From the NCBI RefSeq assembly GCF_019320115.1, contig NC_089591.1, positions 63,976,111-64,040,110 of the forward strand: 64,000 bases of DNA. The letters run 5' to 3'. The translations under genes and the position numbers were made by a program. Below the pieces are notes generated by a model. That model made no database searches. It was not told the DNA's origin and saw nothing but the letters and a program-made list of their open reading frames with translations. This document shows positions 1 to 9,667 of this stretch, piece after piece. Each line of letters begins with the position of its first letter. Positions within the stretch are counted from its first letter, which is position 1. The DNA is from Miscanthus floridulus. Taxonomy: Eukaryota > Streptophyta > Magnoliopsida > Poales > Poaceae.

Positions 1-2135
1 ACACGGTATGTTTTCTATGTTTTTCGGTGCTCTTCCTCGGTAGTTGTTACTCTGATAGTTGCTATTACTGTTGTAACCGTTGTTGTTACGGTTGTTGCTA
101 TTGTTGTAGTTGCCATTGTGATTGCTACCATTGCTATCATTGCCGTTGCCATTGTATCTTCTTTTGTTGTCTGTGGTTGCCACCATATTGTCCTGCCTTG
201 GTCTTTTGTCTTGCTGTCTGTAATCGGGTCTTCTATTCTCTGGGTTGTCCCTAGCAAATCTATGCCGAGTTCTTTCTTCTAACGAAATTAGCTTCTCAAC
301 AACCCTCTTGAAGTCTTCATTTATTCTTGGGTTCTCATTGAAATAGTCCTTGTATTGCCAGTTTGCCCAGATTCCTTCTGCAAAGGCCTCTATCACCTCC
401 CTATCAGTAATGTCATGGACTTGAGCCCTGAATTCTCCAAATCTTCTATAGTATTCCCTTAGACTTTCTCATCTCCTTTGCTTTACTCCTTTCAATTCGG
501 CTGCAGTCATTGGATGGGTAATAATGCCTGCGAAGTTGTTGTAGAAAGCTTCTTGCAAGTCTTCCTAATACCTGATTGATCTTGGCCTCAATTTGTCAAA
601 CCATTGTAGCGGCATTGCTTCGAGGGCCATTGGGAAGAATAGAGCCTTGATGTCGTTGTCTCCTCCAGCTAATTCAATAGATTGGGAGTAAACCCTTAGC
701 CATTGTCTTGGTTCGACTTTGCCATCATACTTGGAATGATTTGTTGGTTTAAACTTGTGCGGTAGCTTTAAAGTTTGTAGTCTTCCTGTGAAACAAGGAA
801 ATCTGCCGTATGGTTCTGTTCTTCCGTAATCTGGCGATCTTGCCCTTCTGTAATAAGACCTATCTTCTTTTAACTCAGACTCTCTATAGTCATCTTCTTT
901 GTCAAATCTTCTTGATATTTCTTGGTCACGTTGGCACAATTTTGGTTTGTCTCTTTCTTGTTGCTTTGAGTAGTGTTCCTTCCTACCATTGATATCAGCA
1001 CTTTCTACTGGTCCTATCCTTTGGAAATTCGATTTTTTGGGTGGCTGCTCCCTTTGTGGCTCCTGTGGAATTTCTTCGCCGGGTTGTTTTTCTGGTCCCT
1101 CGACTTCTTTCTTCTGGTCTTCCTTTGCTTTCCCGTTATTCATGAGGGTGTACAACTCCTTTGTTAATTCTTCAATTCTTTTCCTTTTTGTATTTTTTGT
1201 GGCTTCTTTTTCCGCCTTCTTTCTGTTGTATTCCATTAGCTCTGCTTTGTATTTATTCCAGACTTGCTTCCTTTGTTTAGCCCAGTTCCTCCTTCCAGCT
1301 TTCAATTTGTTCTTCTTTAGCCTTGCTAGTCTTTGCTCATTATTTTCGTTGCTGTCGCTTTTCTCATCTGGCGAGATGTTGCCTTCTGATTCGTCTGAAG
1401 ATTTTATATCTGGTATCTGTGGTGGTTCCAAAGGTTGTTCTAACTGCTCTGCCATGTATATAGTATACCTCTTCTGAGCTCTTCTTGTACGGTATTCCAT
1501 CCTTCGTTTGGTTGAGCTGTCTGTAGCTTCTAAGTTGGATCCGAGTTCTTTTCCTTCTTGATAAGGTAGTTCTTCAACGCGCGTGCCAGTCTGGACTTTG
1601 CTTAAGGTGAAAGAATCTGGCCAATGCACCACACAATCTTATGGGGTCACTATCATGATCATCCCTTCTGCTCCCTCTAGGAGTATTCTTCTTGCTGAGT
1701 TCATCTTGTTTTGGGTAAAGTGTTGATAGACTGATGCCGCGTTGTGCAGTCCATAAGTTCCCAAGTTCTTCTTTGAGTTGTACGGGTCGTATCCCTTCAT
1801 GATCGTTGTTGTGTCTCTGAGTCCAATTAGGCTTGGTTCTTGTGCCGTGAAGATTGTCTTGGAATCAGGTTGTATCTCTTTTTCAGAGTCAGTTTCGTAT
1901 CCGCTTTCTTCCTTATTCTGAATTGTATCCGAAGTTGAGAGTTTTGTCATCTTCTCGGCGAGTTTGTATTGAACTTCGTCCTCAAATTCTTTTTCTTCTT
2001 GGAGATGGGTACAAAGCTTGTCATTGCCGTTAGCCTTGCAGATCCAGGATCTGAAGACAAAGGTTGTTCCTGCCGAAAAGGTCATCTTGAGGTTGAGGTC
2101 CGCCGAACTCTCGAGAAAAAATTCATCGAAAGCCC
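1..2135 (-). pseudogene. gag of retrotransposon A (broken)
   Basis: Retrotransposon Gag, the capsid-like structural protein that packages element RNA in cytoplasmic particles. Reading minus, an acidic N-terminal region (2169-1639) ends in a stop. It is followed by a 355-codon frame (1632-565) with a long Lys/Glu-rich segment and then the conserved capsid-type block (about 790-565) with KYDGK and PLQWFDKL motifs. A stop at about 567 replaces the expected Trp (RY*EDL). The Gag helices continue in frame beyond it (AFYNNFAG, YRRFGEF) to an Asn/Gly-rich tail at about 180-10. At least three nonsense codons make it non-functional. The T/G-rich low-complexity DNA at 40-170 is the antisense of that Asn/Gly tail, not a free microsatellite. 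Confidence 0.8.
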
Positions 2136-2152
2136 CTACCTGGCGCGCCAGC

Positions 2153-2616
2153 TGTCGATGTTTTACCACCGATAGCCTGCCACGGGGGTACCCGGGATAG
2201 TTGTTCGGGCTTCAGTGAATAGCGGAATTTGGCGGTTACACAAAGAGACTCACGATTTATACTGGTTCAGGCCCTCGACTTGGTCGAGTAATAACCTTAC
2301 GTCCAGTTTTGGCGTTAGCCTGTTTGCATTGTATTGCTTTGAGTATCGGGTATGCGTTCTCCTCTTACAATGGGTACCCTCACCAGCCCTTTATAGTCTA
2401 GGCGCTGAGAGGCGTTGTTTGTGTCCTATTTGGATACAAGGTCAGAGTCCTAAGCTACGCTTCGGGCGCCTTTCCTTGTATAGTTTGCGTTGGAGTTTCG
2501 GTTTTACACGTTGCTTTGCTCCACGTTCTTCTTGGCGATTGGGCTGTAGGCCTTGTTACCAAGGTCTACCTCCCTGCGGTATGGTCCATGGGGGCCCATA
2601 GGGTTCCCCATCGACA
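2153..2616 (-). repeat. 5' LTR of retrotransposon A (464 bp)
   Basis: The segment is bounded by TGTCGATG at 2153 and CATCGACA ending at 2616, an 8-bp perfect terminal inverted repeat typical of LTR ends. The adjoining GGCGCGCCAGGTAGGGG (minus strand) is the tRNA-primer-site region seen right after the LTR in many grass gypsy elements. A minus-strand TATA-like CTATAAAGG lies at about 2389-2397. The target-site duplication cannot be tested because the far end is off the window. Confidence 0.8.
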
Positions 2617-4100
2617 ACCCCCCAAAGATCATGATGCATTCCTCAGGGTCGAGAAAGTTGTCCCCGTCTTTGCCCACCGCGCCTCCTTTCTTGGCTGCTA
2701 CCTCCTTGCCTTTTTATTCTTTTGGCCCACTGACCTATCGCAGAAAATGCTTGACGAGCTCACAATCCTTGTAGAGGTGCTTGATGGAGTAAGCGTGGTT
2801 GGTGCAGGGGCTATACATGAGCTTGTTGAAGTGGTTAGGCAGGCCCTGCTAGGGCTGCTTGCCCGCGTGATCAGCTGCGACGACCAACACAGAGTTGGCC
2901 GGTCGGCGTCGATCCTTCTTGTTCTTCTTGCCCCTCTACATGAAGGGGCCCTCGTCTTGGTCCTCGCGCTTGGCCTTGCCCTTGTCCTGGCCTCCATTGA
3001 AGACTACTCCGACCACCTCCTCGCCAGAGGTGTGGTCTATGGTGATGTTGAGCAGGTCATGGGTGGTTTGGGGCTTCAGGCAGCCAAGCTTGTGGATCAG
3101 GGACTTACAGGCTGTCCTAGAGAGGAATGCGTTGATGATGTCCGCGTCGATGACATCGGGTAGGGAGTTGCACTGCTTTGAGAACCTACGGATGTAATCT
3201 CGTAGGGACTCGCTGGGCTCCTACTGGTAGCTCTTAAGGTCCCAAGAGTTTCTAGGGTGGATATACGTCCCCTGGAAGTTCCTGACGAAGACCCTCTTGA
3301 GGTCCGCCCAGTCGCGAATGCTGTCGTGTGGGAGGAATTCAAGCCACGCTCAAACATGTCCCCCCACGCAAATGGGGAGGTACTAAATGATGAAGTGATC
3401 ATGATCCACTCCCCCAGCTCAGCAGGCGAGCCGGAAGTCTTTGATCCATATACCGAGACTTGTCTCCTCGGTATATTTGGCGATGTTGGTCGGCGGTCGA
3501 AAGCACGGTGGGAACGATGCTCTCTGGATGCGTCGGCCAAAGGCCCGTGGCCTTGGGTCCTCTGGGCTAGGGCTTCTGTTGTTGGGTCGGTGACCGCACC
3601 TAGGGTGCGTGTCACTGGTCCCCTCGATGGTCTAGACGGAGCTCGTGTCGTCTGCTCTCACCGTCGCCAATGGACATCATCATCATACCGGGCTCAATGC
3701 CGATTGCTAATGACGCTGTGAGCGTCTTGGTTCGGCCTGAGGCATTCGCGCATAGGCAGTCGGTGTGGAGCAGGCGTTGGGTCAGGCTGTGGCGTAGCTA
3801 CGCCCTCCTATTCCGTGCCTGGTGGCTATAGTGGCGAGCAGATGGAGCGATGCGTTAGGTGCGTCCCCGCCCCGCTGGTGGGGAGAGAGGCCACGAGTCA
3901 GTGTGGCGACGTGGACCTCTCTACCTGTTGAACGGCGACGGTCTCCACCAATGCTCGAAGGTTCCGGTGGACCGCCTGTTCTTGTGGGTTGACGGGCTCA
4001 GGGAGGCCACGCAGAAGCATCGCTGTCGTAGCGATGTTCTGACCAGCCCGAGCAAACTGTGGGGGATCCCCCCATCGATGACGTTGCACTAAACCTAGCG
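2617..4100 (-). pseudogene. gag fragment of element B
   Basis: Minus-strand Gag remnant in several frames. Its N-terminal part (about 4089-3898) has the signature QNIATTAMLLRGLPEPV and VETVAVQQVERSTS, also present in element C (38400-38550). The capsid block (about 3330-3080) reads as NSWDLKSCQQ, SLRDYIRRFSKQC, ADIINAFLS and a GCLKPQTTHDLL-like segment. The later GPFMYRE region follows toward 2900. Frame changes between blocks and the abrupt end at 2617 show it is dead. The plus-strand open frames here are shadows. Confidence 0.7.
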
Positions 4101-4156
4101 GGCGTGACCCCGGGCGCCGCTCGCCGGGTTACGCGCACGGGGCGCGTCGTGGGCGC

Positions 4157-4860
4157 GTATGGGAATTGATGGCGCCCACAACATTGTAGGGAAAATATCA
4201 GCGCCCACGACACTGCTTGGGTTCTGACATGCCTAGAAGGTTGCAGGGCACCCTTCTGACATGTCCTGTCGGTACTGTTCTGCAAGTGTATAAGGTACTG
4301 TCCAACAGGTGTACAGGTATGGTTCTTGGTTTTGCTTTTGACTTGAGCGGCCTGCTTTACTTGCTCCGTCCATTTCCTGGGTTCTCATCGAGCGAGTGTC
4401 CCCAGTCGGTTGGTCCCAGTTTGCTCCGACTGCGCTAGTCGAAGAAGAGATGTAAGCAGAGGTCCGATGCATCCCCGGTTGGAGACACGGGACAGAGTCG
4501 GAAGCGAACGTCGTTCCTCCTTGGCCAGGCCTTTCGGTCAGAATGGCAGGCTGGAGTTGGAAGTGAGGCCTTCCGGTCGGAAAGGCGGGCTGGAGTCAGA
4601 AGCGAGGCCTTCCGGTCGGAGAGGCAGGCCGAAGTCGGAAGCGAGGCCTTCTGGTCGGAGGGGCGGGCCAGAGTCGGAGGCGAGCGAGCGTCGTTCCTCC
4701 TCGGCCAGGCCTTCCAGTCGGAGACTGGATCGCCTTTTTGGCGTGTCATTAGGTTTTTGGGCCGGCTCAGGAGTTGCGCGTCGTTCGCAACGTCGTCTGC
4801 TGGAACAAGCCTTTGCTGGGAAGCAGGTCCGTGAGGGACCCCGGGTTTATGAACCCGACA
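4157..4860 (-). repeat. Partial LTR of element B
   Basis: The outer end (minus strand) is TGTCGGGTTCATAAACCCGG at 4860. About 700 bp of U3 can be followed against the reverse complement of the solo LTR at 30807, including the 'gcgcccacaacattg' module and the 39-bp array. Homology stops at about 4157, so the 3' half of the LTR is lost. Confidence 0.75.
4528..4683. repeat. 39-bp tandem array (4 units) inside LTR B
   Basis: Four direct units start at 4528, 4567, 4606 and 4645, each beginning GGCC(t)TTCC/TGGTC and ending GAAG(C/T)GA, with an exact 39-bp period. A decayed partial unit follows. The homologous part of the solo LTR (about 30960-31100) has fewer, more diverged units, so copy number differs between family members. 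Confidence 0.8.
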
Positions 4861-5779
4861 CCGCCCCACGGTGATGGCAAGGGTCATGCATGGGTGGGGA
4901 GCGAGGGTGAGGATGATGGCCTCAACTATTGGAGGAAGCGGATGCAAATCCATAGTCGCCCCTCCAATTTTATTCGACCACCTGACCTTCAATTTGGCAG
5001 TTGGGTATCTTGCCCTCTGTCATCGCCATGGACTGCCTCACCTCACCTCTGCTACGGCCGTGGCCTGTCTCGCTCTCCCCTTTGTGTACCATGGTCTACC
5101 TTAGCCTTTGAACCCGCCTCGGCATGAGGTCTGGCCATCTTTGTGGTAGAGAGGTAAAGGATGATGATTGAGAACGTGGGAGGAAGCGAGAAGAATAATT
5201 TAAGGGGTACTCTAGTATACTTAGGATCTACTTGGCGTGAGTCTGATTCTAGCTCCAACAGAGGAGTTGGAGAAGCCGCACCAAACATCCCAGTAAGGGT
5301 ATCGTTTTTTTAGGAGACATTTTTTTTCCAGAAGAGAAGCTGCAATTTGTGGTTCTTTCTTCTGGCTCTGGCTCTGGCTCTTTACTTGGAAGAGGACCCG
5401 TGCCAAATAATTTCTTAAATATCTGAATAGAAAAAATAAGCTTGGGTCCTTGGCCTAATAAGTGGCTAACTAATTTTTTAACTACTAATTGTTACACAAC
5501 TGAAGTTCATCTAGGCCCTTTCTTTCGTTTCTCCGAGTGCAAGTACAACATATCGGGCTGGTCACTGGTGGGTGTGCACTAATTTAATCCGGGTAAGACG
5601 TGTCTTTTACTACTGTACTTCGGTCCATGCTGATGTGCACCCACTGCATAGGAGCAACGAAAACTAATTACGGTACTGTACATTCTATATGTAAAAGAAG
5701 GAAATCCAGTTTACAGCGGATAGGATTTACATTAAAGTGATCACTCGAACACAGAAACTTGAAACCAAATAAACGATAT
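4861..5779. other. Unassigned intergenic sequence
   Basis: No protein family, RNA gene or clear repeat is recognised here. Short open frames on both strands look random, and the composition shifts from GC-rich (4861-5110) to AT-rich. Confidence 0.5.
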
Positions 5780-6255
5780 TCATGACGGTAAATCTAGTTT
5801 CCCAGTTGCTCTACTGAAGATACCCACTTCTTCCTTGATCAGCCTCAACACCTGGGCCGGTGTTCGCGTTGTCCCCTCAAAGGTTCTTCGATTGTGCTCT
5901 TTCCAGATATTCCAGGCCGAGTACATCAAAATGGTTGCCGTTGTTTTTTTTTTCTGGGTTGCTGATCTCCCGTGCATTGACTTCTCCCACCAAGTTTGCA
6001 AAGTCTGCACGTCCTCATCAATGTCCACAATATGTTCTCGAACCCAATTTTTAACAAGCACCCAAACTTCCCTTGCAAAGGGGCAGTGAATGAAAAGATG
6101 AACCGTTGTTTCCGCTTCCTGGTCACAGAGCGAGCAAACTGGATTGCAAGGCCAATGTCTCAGTGCCAATTTATCGGCCGTTAGAATTTTTGCCTGCACC
6201 AGTAGCCACGCGAAAAAATTTAGTTTTCCTTCAGCACGAGCCTTCCAAATTGAGT
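5780..6255 (-). mobile_element. LINE (non-LTR retrotransposon) 3' fragment, zf-RVT domain
   Basis: The minus-strand frame encodes the zinc-binding domain found at the C-terminus of plant LINE reverse transcriptases. Its order is IWKARAEGKLNFFAWLLVQ, a CSLC pair, a distal H..HC set (TVHLFIHCPFAREVW) and ILMYSAWNIWKEHNRR. Homology starts at about 6255, and the 58 codons upstream in the same open frame are not LINE-like, consistent with the usual 5' truncation. No poly-A tail is obvious at the low-coordinate end. The frame stays open through the domain, so the insertion may be fairly young, or a domain copy may have been retained. Confidence 0.8.
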
Positions 6256-6599
6256 TCGGCGGCAGCGACGGCCGCCTAGTCTGCCTTTTAATCCGATTTT
6301 GAGCTGCGGCAGCGAATGGGGTCAATTTTTCACGCATGCGGCATGTCTGATGGGCAGTCGGTGGCCGGCAAGCGGCGGCAACGCGAGACGGGCCGAGTGT
6401 GACGTTGTCACGGTGCGGGCAAAGCAACGTCTAGCAAGTTTAGGGGGCAGGCCGGTGGGCACACGCACGGGTGTTGGTTGGAAGCTGGGAGCCATGGCCC
6501 ATGGGCCACGGCCCATTTTATAGGTCGGCACAGGCATGTTTCCTAACTATAATATGGCGCGACAGTATAGTGAGAAAAACTTCCATACGACCAGTGAAG
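6256..6599. other. Unassigned intergenic sequence
   Basis: GC-rich stretch with overlapping short frames on both strands and no recognisable family. Confidence 0.4.
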
Positions 6600-7589
6600 A
6601 TAAGGGCAGTTTCGTTCTTTTGTGTTTTTATTACATACATGTCAAAAGTTAGTTCCAGGTATGTTCATACTTCAAAGTTCAAAGGATAGGTGTGTGGTTT
6701 TCTGAACATACTCAGATGGCCAAAGTGCAGTTATCTGTTCTCTATCCATATGTATGTCTGTTCACGATCTAGGTAACCAAAAACGTGCTAGTACTATGTA
6801 TTGTGGGAAAATGGCGAATGCAACTTCCAAACAGCAGTGAGGGTGAGGGGTAGGTTTTTTTTGTTACCCCTCGAACGTTAGTTTCACAACTGATAAGCTC
6901 GTGCATTGCTGAACACGTTCGGACGCGATCAGGGTGTGGAAATCTTCTACGAGTATTCTTTATCCTATTGTCTATATATTCACAATCTATTTAAGGAAAA
7001 GCATGTAACTATATGGTGTGAAAATGACGAGCTAAACTTCCAAAGGGCAACGAGAATGAGGGTTTGATTTTTTTCCTGCTTATGTCTCAAAAGTTAGTTT
7101 CAGGTATGTTCAAAGAATAAGCTTGATCTTTGCTAAACATGTTGCTGGTTGATGTTGACACAGGGGTTCTCCTCCCTATATATATTTACCAATCCTCCTG
7201 GAAAAAGACATCAAAAGCTACTTTCGGGAGTTCAATTAGTATTTTCCTCTTCTCTCTGTTGTCTATCTCAGCGTTTGTGCACTAGCGTTCAGGAGAGCAC
7301 TCTCGTCCTTGTGATCCTGCACCGAGAGAGCACGAATAAGGTTTTTGAGAAGCGCTCTTTCGCGCATCTGCTCCCAACTTCCACGACAACTTCCGAAGGC
7401 TACGCCAGGACGTCATCTCCGCAGCCACAAGGCTCATTGCATCTTCAATGGGAGCGTTCCTCCACCACTCGTCGATGACTTCGTACCACCATCAACAACT
7501 TCAATCGCGGTACTATGTAGTACAAAAATAGCCACTCAAACCTCCAATCGTAGGTGAGGACGAGGGTTTTCTGTTTAAATCTGAAAAGC
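6600..7589. repeat. Degenerate ~230-bp repeats
   Basis: Shared blocks recur in the same order. 'tcaaaagttagttycaggtatgt' occurs near 6640 and 7088, with a weaker form at 6877. 'aaaatggcgaatgcaacttccaaa'-type blocks occur at 6809, 7020 and, decayed, 7527. Each of the latter is followed by a 'gaggrtgagggtt' block. The blocks suggest two to three decayed units of about 210-230 bp. The 'cacgttcggac..gatcagggt' block at about 6915 resembles the core of the minisatellite that follows. Confidence 0.5.
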
Positions 7590-8150
7590 TAGCACGGATG
7601 GTCAGGGTTGCTTATTCGGCACTCGTGATATGCACTGGCATGTTCGGATGGTCTAGGTTGTCTATTCACAAGTAGTAGCTAAAACCACGGTACTCATGAT
7701 ATATAGTAGCACGTTCGGATGGTCAGGGTTGCCTATTTACAAGTAGTAACTAAAAACACGGTACTCATGATATGCACTAGCACGTTCGAATGGTTAGGGT
7801 TGCCTATTCACAAGTATAGTAACTAGAACCACTATACTCTTGATGCCTATTCACAAAGTAGTAACTAAACCATGGTACTCATGATATGCATTAGCACGTT
7901 CGGATTGTTAGGGTTGTATATTCACAAGTAGTAACTAGAATCATGTTACTCATGATATGCACCGCATGTTTGGATGGTCAAGGTTGCGTATTCACAAGTA
8001 TAGCTAGAACCACTGTACTCATCATGTATTTTCATAAGCAGTAACTAGAACCGTGGTACTCATGATATGCGTTAGCATGTTCAGATGATCAAGGTTATCT
8101 ATTCACAAGTAGTAACTAGAATGGTGTTACTCAGGATTGCCTATTCACGT
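7590..8150. repeat. ~75-bp minisatellite, about 7 degenerate units
   Basis: The ordered modules 'gttcggatggtcagggttg', 'cctattcacaagtagtaact', 'agaaccac' and 'ggtactcatgatatgca' repeat about every 70-78 bp across the interval, with point changes and small indels. One unit (about 7835-7860) is shortened. No open frame spans it and no known satellite name comes to mind. Confidence 0.8.
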
Positions 8151-8153
8151 ATA

Positions 8154-8233
8154 GGACTGCACAACCAAATGGAATAACTGACCGTCAAAAGCTTTGGACT
8201 GCACAACCAAATGTAACATCTAACCGTCAAAAG
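8154..8233. repeat. 42-bp direct repeat, 2 copies
   Basis: 'ggactgcacaaccaaatg' starts at 8154 and again at 8196, and both copies end in 'aaccgtcaaaag'. The second copy is slightly shorter. Confidence 0.75.
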
Positions 8234-8379
8234 ACCCATGAACACGTACGAGGTTCACGAATTAAGTTCGCGGGAAACCAAACCAGATAAGATAAATCCA
8301 AACCCCCCCCCAGCGGAAACATAGGGAAGCAAAGCAAGCAAGCGCAAAAAAACGCGAGGTTAAAAACACAGAAATACTA

Positions 8380-8808
8380 TACAACACATATGTGTTTTAA
8401 AAGAAAAAAACACATGGATTTTTTAGTCTCCTCCAACAGCTTCTCCAGGTCCTTCCTCTGCTCGAACAACTTCAGCATCTCCTCCTCCTTCTGCGGGCTC
8501 ACCTGGCTCTGGCTCGCTGCCGGCTGCTGCGACCCGGCCGCACCGCGCTTGCCGCTGGACACGTCGGCGTTGCTGCCCACGGCGATGTCCCTGGCGTTGA
8601 ACCCGCTGCCGGTGCCGTTGCCGTTGTTGTCGTTCTGCTGCCTGGGTAGGGTGGGCGGCAAGATGGCAAGGCTGTAGACCATCTCGGCGCTGGGCGAGTC
8701 GAAGCTCTGCGCCTCCGTCTACAGCCACTGCTCGATGGACGCTCGCTCTAGAGCGCCCGTGCCGATCAGGTCCGGGTTGCCCTACTTCGCATCCGCGCCG
8801 GCCATGGC
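8380..8808 (-). pseudogene. Phi-class glutathione S-transferase exon fragment (GSTF pseudogene)
   Basis: On the minus strand the frame reads GNPDLIGTGALERASIEQWL, then TEAQSFDSPSAEMVYSLAI, and ends QKEEEMLKLFEQRKDLEKLL. This is the start of the C-terminal helical domain of monocot phi GSTs, including the long monocot insertion (GNGTGSGFNARDIAVGSNAD) between helices. GSTFs conjugate glutathione to electrophiles in the cytosol. Two in-frame TAG codons (after MAGADAK and after IEQWL) and the absence of both the N-terminal thioredoxin-fold exons and the rest of the C-domain show that this is a dead, isolated exon piece. It lies about 0.9 kb upstream of the HAM gene. Whether it was moved by a transposon is not visible. 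Confidence 0.7.
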
Positions 8809-9667
8809 AGTGGCGGCGATGATAGATCTATGATTTGTCCTTTCATAGAAAAAAAAATGATATATGATATGTGAAGGCTAGATATAGAAGAATGGTGGAG
8901 ACTGTTAGATCAAAATAAAACAAAAGCCGAGGATGAGAGGGGAGAGGATGATGGATGGGGAAAGAAAGCGAGAGGAGGGCGCACACTTTTAAACTTTTTT
9001 ATGTTGCACGCATCCAGGGACCATGGCGATGGTAGAGAGAGAAAGGGAGGGCGAGGGGAGGCCAACTCCAAGGCACCGCACCACCACCCGACGAAACAAG
9101 CGAGGCAGTTCGCAGAGCAGGAGCAGGGCTGCCGCCGCAGGCAGCCGCTGAGACCTCTCTCTGGACTCGAGAGGAGAGGGTAGAGTAGTAGAGTGCCATC
9201 GTTCCCAATCCCCATCCGATCGAACGGCCGCCGCCCGCCCGCTCCTTCTTCAGTTCTTCCCTCATCCACGGGCCACGCGCGCCTCCTCCTCGCCTTCCCC
9301 ACGCCGCGCTGCTCCGAGCTCCGTCCGACCGTCCCCCACGCGGCCTCGCCTCCTCCTCCTCCTCCGCTAACTGCTGCATGCTGCTCCATCCTCCGTCCTC
9401 CTGCCCACGGGATCGAAGAGTAGCAACCGTGGGGGGACCGGCCACGAGCACTTCACGCCGGGGCGAGCGTGCCGGCGGCCGGAGTGCACGGGCTGCCTCG
9501 AGCACGCCGGCGGCAACAGGCAGGTGCAGGCACACTGCTCCTCGCTGTTCCACGGCCACGCGCACAAGCAAGCGCCGCATCGACACCACCACCACCGAGA
9601 AGGAACCGCCTCGCGCCCCAGATCTCGCCGGCAGGGGTCGCGCGCCCTAGCATGCGCGAATAGGTAC
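8809..9667 (+). promoter_or_regulatory. Upstream region and 5' leader of the HAM gene
   Basis: The sequence turns from AT-rich (8820-9000) to strongly GC-rich with CT/CCT runs (about 9345-9370), as in grass 5' leaders. I cannot fix a TATA box or start site. ATG codons upstream of the chosen start (for example 9378, and the in-frame one at 9524) would act as upstream starts unless removed by a 5'UTR intron, which the sequence alone does not settle. Confidence 0.45.

Larger units (their letters stand above)
1..2616 (-). mobile_element. Ty3/gypsy LTR retrotransposon A, 5' part (runs off left edge)
   Basis: On the minus strand the order is LTR (2616 down to 2153), a primer-binding-like stretch (GGCGCGCCAGGTAGGGG, about 2130-2150), and then gag down to base 1. 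Pol and the 3' LTR lie outside the window. The LTR interrupts the gag of another minus-strand element (B), whose coding homology resumes at 2617, so A is nested in B. The LTR/gag order and the gag sequence identify a gypsy element. The reading frame has in-frame stops, so this copy is not autonomous. Confidence 0.85.
2617..4860 (-). mobile_element. Older gypsy element B, minus strand: partial LTR plus gag fragment
   Basis: Reading minus, LTR sequence from 4860 to about 4157 is followed by gag-type coding sequence down to 2617, where element A interrupts it. The LTR shares its terminus (TGTCGGGTTCATAAACCCGG) with the solo LTR at 30807-32068. By comparison with that copy, the R/U5 part and the primer site are missing, so LTR homology stops at about 4157 and gag sequence begins almost at once. 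The element is therefore both deleted and interrupted. Confidence 0.75.

Noticed and set aside
810..1477. Plus-strand frames rich in Phe/Leu/Ser
   Set aside because: Antisense shadows of the Lys/Glu-rich gag of element A.
2516..3163. Plus-strand 215-codon frame
   Set aside because: Opposite strand of element B's gag, which carries the recognisable motifs.
7590..8150. CRISPR-like regular repeats
   Set aside because: The repeats are contiguous and degenerate, without unique spacers, and this is plant nuclear DNA.
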